Shown here in pieces: positions 27,865 to 35,975 of a stretch of DNA of 64,000 bases. This DNA is from Nocardioides sp. Kera G14 (GTDB lineage Bacteria > Actinomycetota > Actinomycetes > Propionibacteriales > Nocardioidaceae): the NCBI RefSeq assembly GCF_020715565.1, contig NZ_CP085839.1, forward strand, positions 1,116,001-1,180,000, written 5' to 3'. Position numbers and translations under genes: made by a program. Position 1 is the first letter of the stretch; the number at the start of each line of letters is the position of its first letter. The notes below the pieces were generated by a model. It was not told where the DNA came from. It did not search any database and was given only the letters and a program-made list of their open reading frames with translations.

Positions 27865-28217
27865 TGGTCGGATTCCTTTGCGAGTTCGGCGTCGACATCG
27901 AGGGCGATGACGGCGTTGATGACTTCGTTGAGTGCCTCGGCCGGGAGCGCGCCGGGCTGGGAGAAGACGAGGTGGCCCTTCTTGAAGGCCATCAGGGTCG
28001 GGATCGAGGTGATCTTCGCAGCACCGGCGAGCGCCTGCTCGGCCTCGGTGTCGACCTTGCCGAAGACGATCTCGGGGTGCTGCTCCGACGCGCCGTCGTA
28101 CACGGGCGCGAACTGGCGGCAGGGACCGCACCAGGAGGCCCAGAAGTCCACGAGGACGATCTCGTTGTCGATGACGGTCTGCTCGAAGGAGGCAGCGGTC
28201 AGATCGGTGGTGGCCAT
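27861..28217 (-). CDS. trxA: Thioredoxin
   Basis: This 118-residue thioredoxin has the active site [11 protein letters not shown] at about residues 27-37 and the cis-proline motif SIPTL. It is a cytoplasmic disulfide reductase. The acidic C-terminal tail is a little longer than the E. coli protein. It is the first gene of a two-gene unit with the alcohol dehydrogenase; the start codons of the two overlap by four bases. It diverges from the aminotransferase-V gene 23 bases away. Confidence 0.93.
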   Translation of the reverse strand: MATTDLTAASFEQTVIDNEIVLVDFWASWCGPCRQFAPVYDGASEQHPEIVFGKVDTEAEQALAGAAKITSIPTLMAFKKGHLVFSQPGALPAEALNEVINAVIALDVDAELAKESDQ

Positions 28218-28240
28218 GTCCCCACTCTAGGATCCGACCC

Positions 28241-29569
28241 ATGAGGGAAATCCCCGCGCTGCTGCCTCTCGTCGGTGCCGACACGCAGGTGCCGGTGCTG
28301 GACGGCGACTGGGTGACCTACGCCAACCTCGACGGAGCCGCCAGTACGCCGGCCCTGCAGAGCGTCGCGGACCGGGTGGCCGACGTGATGCCCTGGTACG
28401 CGAGCGTGCACCGCGGCGCCGGCTATCTCTCGCAGGTCTCGACCGCGCTCTACGAGGAGGCGCGCACCGAGATCGGTGCCTTCGTCGGCGCCCGTGAGGG
28501 CGACCTGACGATCATCACGAGGAACACGACCGACTCCATCAACCTGCTCGCGAGCGTCGTCCCCGGCAAGGTCCTGGTGATCGACGTCGAGCACCACGCC
28601 AACTTCCTGCCGTGGCAGAACCACCCGCAGGGCGTCACGATCGTCGTCGGCTCGCCCACCGTCACCGCGACCCTCGATCGGATCGAGGCCGAGCTCGAGG
28701 GTGAGGCCTACGCGCTCGTCGCCGTCACCGGCGCCTCCAACGTGACGGGGGAGTCCCTGCCGCTCGACCGGGTGATCGCGGTCGCCCACGAGCACGGTGC
28801 CCGCGTGCTCGTCGACGGGGCGCAACTGTTGGCCCACCGCCGGTTCTCGCTCGCGGAGAGCGACGCCGACTATGTCGCCTTCAGCGCCCACAAGCTCTAT
28901 GCCCCGTACGGCGCCGGCGCGCTCGTCGGCCGCCGTGACTGGCTCGACGACGGCCCCGCCTATCTCTCGGGCGGTGGCGCCGTGCGCCAGGTGCAGCTCC
29001 GCGACACGAGCTGGACCGACGGCCCGGCGCGGCACGAGGGAGGCACGCCCAACCTCGTCGGCGCGGTGGCGCTGGCTGCCGCCTGCCGTGCGATCGAGGC
29101 ACTCGACACCAAGACCTGGCACGAGCACGAGACAGCGCTCCGCGACCGCCTCGTCTCCGGCCTCACCTCGATCGAGGGCGTGCGGATCGCGCGTCTCTGG
29201 GTAGACTCCGACGAGCCCGTCGGCGTCGTGACCTTCACCATGGAGGACGCCGAGCCTGGTTACGTCGCGGCGTACCTCTCCGCCGAGCACGGTGTCGGCG
29301 TCCGCGACGGCCGCTTCTGCGCCCATCCGCTGCTGGCCCGTCTCGACCTCCCGCTCGGCGCCGTCCGGGTCAGCGTCGGCCTCGGCACCACGAGCGAGGA
29401 CGTCGACCGGCTGATCGAGGGCCTGCGCGCCTTCGTCAACGGGCAGATCAAGGGTGACTACCGCCTCGTCGACGGACTCTGGCACCTCGAGAACGACAAC
29501 CGCCCGCTCCCCGAGATCGACGGCCTCCTCGCCCTCGCTGATACCGCAGGCATCTGCGCCCCCGACTGA
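28241..29569 (+). CDS. Aminotransferase class V / cysteine desulfurase-like PLP enzyme
   Basis: This 442-residue fold-I PLP enzyme has [11 protein letters not shown] for phosphate binding, the histidine stacking motif [22 protein letters not shown] for the cofactor aspartate, and the Schiff-base lysine in [10 protein letters not shown]. The C-terminal loop contains a cysteine in [10 protein letters not shown] at the position of the catalytic cysteine of SufS-type desulfurases. The protein could supply sulfur or catalyse a related elimination on an amino acid; there are no suf genes near it. It converges with a membrane glycosyltransferase gene across a repeat region. Confidence 0.88.
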   Translation: MREIPALLPLVGADTQVPVLDGDWVTYANLDGAASTPALQSVADRVADVMPWYASVHRGAGYLSQVSTALYEEARTEIGAFVGAREGDLTIITRNTTDSINLLASVVPGKVLVIDVEHHANFLPWQNHPQGVTIVVGSPTVTATLDRIEAELEGEAYALVAVTGASNVTGESLPLDRVIAVAHEHGARVLVDGAQLLAHRRFSLAESDADYVAFSAHKLYAPYGAGALVGRRDWLDDGPAYLSGGGAVRQVQLRDTSWTDGPARHEGGTPNLVGAVALAAACRAIEALDTKTWHEHETALRDRLVSGLTSIEGVRIARLWVDSDEPVGVVTFTMEDAEPGYVAAYLSAEHGVGVRDGRFCAHPLLARLDLPLGAVRVSVGLGTTSEDVDRLIEGLRAFVNGQIKGDYRLVDGLWHLENDNRPLPEIDGLLALADTAGICAPD

Positions 29570-29603
29570 TCCCGCTGGGCCGTTCTGGGCGGCACCTCGC
29601 ATC

Positions 29604-29725
29604 GTCCGGGACGATCGGCCCCCGTCAGTCGCCGGCGATCGGGCGACCTCGTCCCGGACGCGCGCGTGTCCGGGACGATTTCACCCGGTCGCGCCCCGGT
29701 GGTCGGGCGACCTCGTCCCGGACGC
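29604..29725. repeat. Two tandem 64-bp imperfect repeats with alternating inverted GTCCGGGACGA motifs
   Basis: Between convergent genes, GTCCGGGACGA occurs at 29604 and 29668, and its exact reverse complement TCGTCCCGGAC at 29649 and 29713. A 23-base word beginning TCGGGCGACCTCGTCCC recurs at 29639-29661 and 29703-29725, exactly 64 bases apart. Each unit can fold into an 11-pair stem, and neighbouring units can pair as well. Confidence 0.75.
29649..29681. terminator. Hairpin terminator inside the repeat region
   Basis: TCGTCCCGGAC pairs perfectly with GTCCGGGACGA across the eight-base loop GCGCGCGT, and TTT follows on the plus strand. It lies 80 bases after the aminotransferase stop and 59 bases after the end of the converging glycosyltransferase gene. 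Confidence 0.55.
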
Positions 29726-29736
29726 AGGCCGGGGGC

Positions 29737-31638
29737 TCAGCGGACCGAGAGATGGAAGAACCGCACGTCGTCGGCCGCAGCTGTGACGCGCACGACCACG
29801 CGCCCCTGCCAGGCTTCGGCGATGGCGGCAGGAACAGCGGCGTGACCTGAGGCGTCGAGCGCCACCGCTGTGCCGTTGACCGTCAGGGAAGGCGATCCCG
29901 TTGCGTCGACGGCCAGGGTCAGCGCTCCGGGGTGCGGGGCCATGAAGCCCAGCTCGCCCGATTCGCCCGGTGCCAGTCCGTCGAAGTCGTTCTTCGGGTG
30001 CAACCACCACCCGCCGAGCAGGTAGCCCGCGCCGGCCCCGGACCCGGTGAACGTGATGGGACCGGCGTAGTCGGGCAGGTGCAGCTCGCAGCGGCTGACG
30101 GTCGACATGGTCAGCTTCCGCCACCACAGGCGGCGCGAGATCGAGTCGAGCTCCGTGCAGTTGGAGGCGATGGTGCCATTGCCCTGACGCACGGCGACGA
30201 ACTCCGTGGCCGAGCCGCCCCAGGTGAGTACCCGCCTGTCGTCGTACGCCGCCAGCGGACTGATCAGGACGTGGCTGCAGTCGTCGGAGGTCTCGCTCGA
30301 GTGACGCCAGAAGATGTCGTCACGCAGTTCTGGCGAGCAGGTCACGAAGGCGTCCTTCGGCACCGAGGGCGCCAACTCGCGCACGGAGGTCCGCCAGTAG
30401 TCGGTCTGCACCTCGAGCGCTTTGTCGTGCTTGGCGAGCACCGGCACCGCCAGGTTGGCCGGTGCGCTCTCGAAGGCGTAGACGTAGGGGAAGAGCATGC
30501 CCTCACCGATCATCGGCGCGACCAACGCCGCGCCGACCAGCCACGTCGCCCACCGTCGCCGACGGCCCTCCAGCAGCGCCACCACGGCCAGCGTCACCAG
30601 CACCGCCAGTCCCGGAGCGGCGAAGAGGAACTGCCGGATGCCCGTGTAGATGTTGGAGCGGTGCGCGATCGCCAGCACCGGCAGCGCGAACGTCTGCGCG
30701 AGCACGATCACCAGCCCGGGGGAGCGCCAGCGGCGTACGGCGATCACCGCCCCGACTGCGCCCGCGACCAACCAGAGGGTCGGAAGCTCCACGGCGAGGA
30801 AGACCGGGAGGTACCACCACTGCCCCGGCTTGTCGCCGAAGTCGGATGACTCACCCACCGAGTGCAGCAACGTCGCGACCGGGTTGTCGAAGACGTTCGG
30901 ATACGCCACCACCAGCAGTCCGTACGCCGCCACCCCGGTGACCAGCGCCAGCGCAGCCGGCCACCACTCCCTCCGCATGACCAGCACGAGGACGGTGACG
31001 AAGCAGGCCAGCCCGACGCCGGGCCAGATGCCGGGCCTCGTGCCGATGGCCAGCACCAGGCCAGCGAGCAGGGGCAGCGCCGCGAGCCCGCGGCGGTTGC
31101 GCAGACGGGGGGAGAGGAGCAGCACGCAGCCGAGGGTGACCAGTGTGTAACCCGTCGCGACCGGTACGTCCTTGACGTTGAACATCGAGTGGCCGGTCCA
31201 CGTCGGCACCGACACGAGGACCGCGGCAGCGAGGAGCGCCTGGTCCCAGCGCCGGGTCAGGGCCCGTGTCACTCCGGCGGTCGCACCGACACCGACGAGA
31301 CCGATCAGCGCCACCCCGACATGCCGCAGCGCATAGGCGTGCGAACTCGCCGACACGGCGCCCCAGGACTCTCCGCCCCAGAGGACGGTCCATGCGTGCA
31401 GCAGGAGTGCGGCGACCGGGCCATAGACGTACTTCTGGCTCTCCCAGTCGCCGGGCCGGTCACCGTCGAGGTCCTGGTCGAGGAGGTACCACCCGTGCTC
31501 GAGCAGGTTCCGCAGCCGCATCACGTGGTAGCTCTCGTCCCACGAGATGCCCGTGCGCCATGCTCCCAGGAGCGAGATCGTGGCCCCTGCCACCAGGACG
31601 ACTGCTGCGGTCAGGACGATCGGACGGGGCAGACGCAC
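29737..31638 (-). CDS. GT-C fold membrane glycosyltransferase (ArnT/PMT-like)
   Basis: This 633-residue protein has about ten membrane segments in its first two thirds. The first outside loop carries GISWDESYH, the acidic pair typical of GT-C enzymes that use polyprenyl-phosphate sugars. An extracytoplasmic C-terminal domain follows from about residue 420. A conserved SMFNVKDVPVA lies in a later loop. It would move a sugar from a lipid carrier to protein or envelope polymer on the outer face. It stands alone, converging with the aminotransferase and diverging from the ABC operon; no clear promoter was found in the 166 bases upstream. Confidence 0.82.
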   Translation of the reverse strand: MRLPRPIVLTAAVVLVAGATISLLGAWRTGISWDESYHVMRLRNLLEHGWYLLDQDLDGDRPGDWESQKYVYGPVAALLLHAWTVLWGGESWGAVSASSHAYALRHVGVALIGLVGVGATAGVTRALTRRWDQALLAAAVLVSVPTWTGHSMFNVKDVPVATGYTLVTLGCVLLLSPRLRNRRGLAALPLLAGLVLAIGTRPGIWPGVGLACFVTVLVLVMRREWWPAALALVTGVAAYGLLVVAYPNVFDNPVATLLHSVGESSDFGDKPGQWWYLPVFLAVELPTLWLVAGAVGAVIAVRRWRSPGLVIVLAQTFALPVLAIAHRSNIYTGIRQFLFAAPGLAVLVTLAVVALLEGRRRRWATWLVGAALVAPMIGEGMLFPYVYAFESAPANLAVPVLAKHDKALEVQTDYWRTSVRELAPSVPKDAFVTCSPELRDDIFWRHSSETSDDCSHVLISPLAAYDDRRVLTWGGSATEFVAVRQGNGTIASNCTELDSISRRLWWRKLTMSTVSRCELHLPDYAGPITFTGSGAGAGYLLGGWWLHPKNDFDGLAPGESGELGFMAPHPGALTLAVDATGSPSLTVNGTAVALDASGHAAVPAAIAEAWQGRVVVRVTAAADDVRFFHLSVR

Positions 31639-31804
31639 GAGGGGCGATGGTCCACCCTGCGGATGAGGGCCCGATGAACGGGGGGCGAACCGGCCGTGCC
31701 GGATCTACGCCTTACCCGCGCGTTACATACAGGGCCATGGGTTTTACCTGACGGGGTTTGCCGAAACGGTTCGCCGGAAACACTTCGCGCTCACGATCGA
31801 CTCC

Positions 31805-32989
31805 GTGACAGCCACCGAGACGATCCTCGCTACGACCGACGGTGGGGCCGGCTCCGCCACTGCGACCGCGCTCCCGTCCTCGCCCGGCGGAAGCTTCGGA
31901 CGCCTGCTCCGCTTCGCGTTCGCCAACATCCGGCGCCGCCCCGAGCGCTTCATCCTCGCTGCGTTGGGCATCGCCCTCGCCATCATGGCGGTGACCGTGG
32001 TCCGCACGATCTCGACCAGCTTCGCCTTCACCGGTGCCGACGCCGTCTCCCGGGCCGTGAACGGCAGCCACCTCTGGGTGGTCCCGCCGGCCGGCGTGGT
32101 CTACGACAGCGAGGCCGGCGCACTGGTCGCCAAGGGTGCTCCGGCCTCCTTCGAGGTGCCCCAGGGCTACACCGCGCATCCGACGATCGCCGGGATCTGG
32201 AAGTCCCCGGAGGGCCATGTCGCGGTCTACGGCTCGGAGTCCGTCGCCGACGGTACGGCGTCCGTGGGCTCCGACCTCGCCGACCGGCTCGACCTGAAGA
32301 GCGGTGACTCGCTCGACGTCGACGGCCATGCGTTGATCGTGGACGTGAAGGGTGACGGCCCGATCCTCACGACGTCGGACGCGATGGCCCAGGCCGTCGT
32401 CGGGGACGTCGGCTGGACCACCGTGAGCGAGTCCGCCGCCGACAGCGGCCGCCTCGACCTCGGGCCGTTCTTCCAGAGCGCCAGCGGGATCACGACCACC
32501 ACCGACCCCACCGTGGAGCCGAGCGGCGGCAAGCCGCTGGCCTACGCCACCGTGGGCGGCCAGGGTGTCCTCGACTTCAACCAGAAGTACGCCGCCATCT
32601 TCTCCGGACAGGTGACGAGCTCGACCCTCGGCCTGATCTCGATCATCGGCCTCATCCTGGGCTTCGTCATCGCGGTCTCCTCCTTCCTCGCCAGCGTGCA
32701 GGAGCGACGGCGTGAGTTCGGGATCATGAGCTCGATCGGCCTGGCCGACGAGGTCCTCTACTTCTTCCTCGTGGAGTCCGGTATCGTCTTCCTCTTCTCC
32801 TGGGTCCTCGGCATCAGCGCCGCCGGTGTGGCGGTCTGGCTGGTCATCCCGAGCATCGCGACCCCCATGGCCTGGCTCCAGGCGGCCGGCATGGTGCTCG
32901 GCTTCGTGCCGGCCATGGCGATCGTCGGTGCCCTCGTCCCCGTCCATCGGCTGCTGCAGCAGCGGCCCGTCCACCTGCTCTCGGACTGA
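31805..32989 (+). CDS. ABC transporter permease, FtsX/MacB type, with extracytoplasmic domain
   Basis: This 394-residue permease has the classical MacB layout. It starts with a cytoplasmic region and FANIRRRPERFILAALGIALAIM, then a large extracytoplasmic domain from about residue 75 to 265. Three C-terminal membrane segments carry the coupling text QERRREFGIMSSIGL. It would pair with the next permease and the ATPase downstream; such systems move lipids, peptides or signals across the membrane rather than importing nutrients. The GTG start has no strong ribosome site. It begins the probable operon that ends with the copper amine oxidase. Confidence 0.87.
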   Translation: MTATETILATTDGGAGSATATALPSSPGGSFGRLLRFAFANIRRRPERFILAALGIALAIMAVTVVRTISTSFAFTGADAVSRAVNGSHLWVVPPAGVVYDSEAGALVAKGAPASFEVPQGYTAHPTIAGIWKSPEGHVAVYGSESVADGTASVGSDLADRLDLKSGDSLDVDGHALIVDVKGDGPILTTSDAMAQAVVGDVGWTTVSESAADSGRLDLGPFFQSASGITTTTDPTVEPSGGKPLAYATVGGQGVLDFNQKYAAIFSGQVTSSTLGLISIIGLILGFVIAVSSFLASVQERRREFGIMSSIGLADEVLYFFLVESGIVFLFSWVLGISAAGVAVWLVIPSIATPMAWLQAAGMVLGFVPAMAIVGALVPVHRLLQQRPVHLLSD

Positions 32990-33008
32990 ACGGACCAAGG
33001 AGTCAGCC

Positions 33009-33566
33009 ATGAAGTTCGGACTCGCCTACGGGATCCTCTCCTCGCGCCGACGCGCGAAGGAGATGCTGCTCCCCGCCGTCACGACGGCCACTGGAGCCTT
33101 CCTCGTCGTCATCGTCTTCGCGATGTCGGCCGGCATCAAGAAGCAGTCGGCCTCGCTCGGCCATGCGGACGAGATGGGTCGTGCGATCGTGCTCATCGCC
33201 GTCACCGTCCTCCTCGTCGGCGTCGTTGAGGTCGCAGTCTCCACCACGCGGACGATCGCCCACCGCGCCCGAGAGATCGGTGTCCTCGGGGCCAACGGCG
33301 TCCCGGCCCGACCCGTCGTCACGGCCCTCCTCGTCGAGCCGGTCGTCGCTGCCGTCGCCGGCGCGCTCGGCGGCGCCGTGCTCGCCGCCGTCGTCGGCTT
33401 CGCCCTCGATGCGGCCGGCATGGCCTCCTCGGGAGTGTCCTGGAGCGGAACGCTGCAGGGCGTCCTCATCGCCGTCGGCGTCTCGATCGTGGCCGCCATC
33501 GTCACGTCGATCGTGCCGACGTACCGGGCCGTCAACCAGCCGCCCATCAAGTCCCTCACCGCCTGA
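33009..33566 (+). CDS. ABC transporter permease, FtsX type, lacking the extracytoplasmic domain
   Basis: This 185-residue protein has four membrane segments in the FtsX order (TM1 LLPAVTTATGAFLVVIVFAMSAG; then TM2-4 with TRTIAHRAREIGVLGANG). The roughly 200-residue outside domain that normally separates TM1 from TM2 is reduced to about 20 residues. The C-terminal SIVPTYRAVNQPPIKSL is a normal FtsX ending. It probably forms a heterodimer with the larger permease 19 bases upstream. The ATG is preceded by CAAGGAGTCAGCC, a good ribosome site. Confidence 0.85.
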   Translation: MKFGLAYGILSSRRRAKEMLLPAVTTATGAFLVVIVFAMSAGIKKQSASLGHADEMGRAIVLIAVTVLLVGVVEVAVSTTRTIAHRAREIGVLGANGVPARPVVTALLVEPVVAAVAGALGGAVLAAVVGFALDAAGMASSGVSWSGTLQGVLIAVGVSIVAAIVTSIVPTYRAVNQPPIKSLTA

Positions 33567-33627
33567 GCAACAGCGTGGACAGCAGCACGAGCAGCAGCAC
33601 GAGAAGCAGAGACCAGGAGAAGAAGAC

Positions 33628-34362
33628 ATGACCGTGACCGAGACCAGTCCCGCCGCCCCGATGCCGGGCAGCGCCCCACCGGTCGTCTCCGTGCGCGACG
33701 TGTGGAAGCTGCACAAGCTCGGCGACGAGGTGGTGAAGGCGTTGAGCGACATCCAGCTCGACGTCTATCCCGGCGAGTTCGTCTGCCTGATGGGCCCGTC
33801 GGGCTCGGGTAAGTCCACGTTGCTCAACATGATCGGCGGCCTGGACCGGCCCACGAAGGGCACGATCGTCATCGACGGCCAGGACACCTCGAAGATCACC
33901 GAGAGCCAGTTCGCCTCGCTGCGACACGACACCCTCGGCTTCATCTTCCAGAGCTACAACCTGATCCCGTTCCTCACGGCGACGGAGAACGTGGAGCTCC
34001 CGCTGATGTTCGAGCCCTACGACCGCAAGGCGCTGCGCCAGCGCGCGGTCGACCTGCTCAACCTGGTCAACCTCGGCCACCGCCTCGACCACGTCCCGAC
34101 CAAGATGTCGGGCGGCGAGCAGCAGCGCACCGCGATCGCGCGCTCGCTGATCTCCAACCCCAAGCTGATCCTTGCCGACGAGCCGACCGCCAACCTCGAC
34201 CACAAGACGGGCGAGATCGTCGTCGAGACGCTCAAGGATCTCTGTTTCAAGCTGGGCGTCACCGTCGTCGCCAGCACGCACGACCCCACCGTGGCCGAAC
34301 ACGCCAGCCGGGTCGTGCGCTTGAAGGATGGTCAGATCGTTCCCACGGAAGGAATCGCATGA
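33628..34362 (+). CDS. ABC transporter ATP-binding protein (LolD/MacB type)
   Basis: This 244-residue ATPase has a Walker A GPSGSGKST at about residues 57-65, Q-loop FIFQSYNLIPFLTATENVELP, signature MSGGEQQRTAIARSL, Walker B LILADEPTANLD and H-loop ASTHD. This matches the MacB/LolD subfamily that powers FtsX-type permeases such as the two genes before it. The ATG at 33628 follows CAGGAGAAGAAG. The 61 bases upstream contain an AGCAGCACGAG-rich short repeat. The downstream permease overlaps by four bases (ATGA). Confidence 0.95.
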   Translation: MTVTETSPAAPMPGSAPPVVSVRDVWKLHKLGDEVVKALSDIQLDVYPGEFVCLMGPSGSGKSTLLNMIGGLDRPTKGTIVIDGQDTSKITESQFASLRHDTLGFIFQSYNLIPFLTATENVELPLMFEPYDRKALRQRAVDLLNLVNLGHRLDHVPTKMSGGEQQRTAIARSLISNPKLILADEPTANLDHKTGEIVVETLKDLCFKLGVTVVASTHDPTVAEHASRVVRLKDGQIVPTEGIA

Positions 34363-35861
34363 CACTGGAGAGCCAGGCCGCCCCGACCGGCCGCGACACT
34401 CTGCTGACGACCGAGCTGGTACCTGAGCAGATCCTGCCCAAGGTGATGACCACCTTCGGCCTCACATCGACGTACGTCTTCATCATCTGCTGGCTGACCG
34501 GCTCGTCCATCATGGCGGGCGCCGGCTGGCAGGCCATCCCGTTCTGGGTGCTCGGCGTGGTCTTCTTCCTGCTCCCCGCAGGTCTCGCCGTCTCCGAGCT
34601 CGGCAACCTCTGGCCGGGCCAGGGCGGTGTCTACATCTGGGCCCACCGCACGATGGGGGAGGGTGCCGCGTTCGTGGGCGGCTTCCTGTCCTGGATCCCC
34701 GTCATCCTCAACGGCGCCTCCTCGCCGGCGATCATCCTGCAGCTGGCGCTCCTCGCCTTCCACAGCACGCTCGGCGTGACCGTGTCGGTGATCCTCCAGT
34801 TGGTGATCCTGTGGGCGATCGTCGGCATGTCGCTGGCCAAGCTCGCGGCCAACCAGAAGGTGATCAACGGCGTCTTCGTCTTCTACGGCGTCCTCACCGT
34901 CGTGCTCTTCGTCTGCGGCGTGCTGTGGGCGGGCAAGCACGGCTCGGCGACCGACTTCTCGTGGAAGGACGTGACCGTCCCTAACTTCGCCACCGGCGGC
35001 TTCCTCTTCGGCACCGTGCTGCTCTACCTGGTCGGCGTCGAGACGCCCTTCAACATGGGCGCGGAGTTCCTCTCGGTGAAGCGCTCGGCGACCAAGATGA
35101 TCTTCTGGGGCTCCATCTCGCTGATGGTGATCTACCTGCTCACCACGATCTCCACGTTCCTCATCGAGGAGCCGGGCAAGTTCGACTCGGTCACCGGCGT
35201 GGTCGGTGTCCTCGACAAGGCCGGCTTCCCGGGTCTCATGGAGATCGCCGCGCTCGGCATGCTGGTCATCGTCTTCATCGCCATGACGACGTACCAGATC
35301 GCCTACTCGCGCCTCATCTTCGTCTCCGGCCTGGAGAAGCACCTGCCGCGCATCTTCACGCACCTCAACCCGCGCACCCGCAACCCCGTCACGGCCCTGC
35401 TGGTCCAGGGCGTCATCTCGTCCCTCATCCTCGTCGGCCTCTTCTCGCAGGCGTCGATGGAGCACGTGACGCTCTACCTCACCGGCGGCCTGTCCGTGGT
35501 CTGGCTCCTGAGCGGCTTCTTCTTCTTCATCCCGCCGCTCATCGCCCGGGTGAAGTACGCCGACCGCTACGCGACCGAGGACTTCTGGCGCATCCCCGGC
35601 GGCACGCCGGCCGTCTGGGCCACCTGCCTCGTCGGCATGGTCGGCACCGCCGTCGGCATCTACTACTCGATCGCCGTCTCGTGGACCGCTGACGTCAGCA
35701 ACGGCACCTGGGCCACCTGGGTCATCGCGATCACCGCCGGCGTCTTCGTCGGCATGGGCCTCGTCTACTTCTTCGGGCGTCGCGCCGCCTCGAAGCTCAA
35801 CGAGGAGGACTCCCTGGCCCACCTCGCGAAGTTCGACCTCACGGAGCCCGGCACCGCCTGA
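34359..35861 (+). CDS. APC superfamily amino-acid/amine permease
   Basis: This 500-residue secondary transporter has about 12 membrane segments. Family features include GLAVSELGNLWPGQGGVYIWAH after TM2 (short form GNLWPGQGGVYIW), VGVETPFNMGAEFLSVKRS in the middle, and an unwound first helix. Length and text resemble the glutamate/GABA- and ethanolamine-type amine permeases. The start overlaps the ABC ATPase stop by four bases, and a copper amine oxidase follows, so it probably imports an amine that the oxidase handles (inference). A GC-rich hairpin ends the transcript or attenuates it before the oxidase. Confidence 0.9.
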   Translation: MTLESQAAPTGRDTLLTTELVPEQILPKVMTTFGLTSTYVFIICWLTGSSIMAGAGWQAIPFWVLGVVFFLLPAGLAVSELGNLWPGQGGVYIWAHRTMGEGAAFVGGFLSWIPVILNGASSPAIILQLALLAFHSTLGVTVSVILQLVILWAIVGMSLAKLAANQKVINGVFVFYGVLTVVLFVCGVLWAGKHGSATDFSWKDVTVPNFATGGFLFGTVLLYLVGVETPFNMGAEFLSVKRSATKMIFWGSISLMVIYLLTTISTFLIEEPGKFDSVTGVVGVLDKAGFPGLMEIAALGMLVIVFIAMTTYQIAYSRLIFVSGLEKHLPRIFTHLNPRTRNPVTALLVQGVISSLILVGLFSQASMEHVTLYLTGGLSVVWLLSGFFFFIPPLIARVKYADRYATEDFWRIPGGTPAVWATCLVGMVGTAVGIYYSIAVSWTADVSNGTWATWVIAITAGVFVGMGLVYFFGRRAASKLNEEDSLAHLAKFDLTEPGTA

Positions 35862-35867
35862 CACACG

Positions 35868-35902
35868 CGCCGGCCCGGGCACCTCCCTCGCCCGGGTCGG
35901 CG
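35868..35902 (+). terminator. Terminator-like hairpin before the amine oxidase
   Basis: CGCCGGCCCGGGC pairs with GCCCGGGTCGGCG (one mismatch) across a nine-base loop, directly after the permease stop. It could end or reduce transcription into the oxidase. A C-rich, not T-rich, tail follows. Confidence 0.6.
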
Positions 35903-35912
35903 TCCCCCCTCC

Positions 35913-35930
35913 TGACGAATCGATTCATCA
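35913..35930. promoter_or_regulatory. Palindrome upstream of the amine oxidase, candidate operator
   Basis: TGACGAATCGATTCATCA is an 18-base palindrome with a perfect 10-base core (GAATCGATTC) and one mismatched pair. It lies 45 bases before the amine oxidase ATG and after the hairpin. No regulator gene is adjacent, so its binder is unknown. Confidence 0.4.
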
Positions 35931-35975
35931 CCACCACATTCCTGCTGCGCACACCGCGGCACGAGAGGAAACGAC

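Noticed and set aside
27865..28284. N-terminal extension of the alcohol dehydrogenase
   Set aside because: The frame is the shadow of thioredoxin; GTG 27864 overlaps its stop and begins the true fold.
29570..29736. A small RNA gene in the repeat hairpins
   Set aside because: The hairpins can be explained as terminator and repeats; no promoter was seen.
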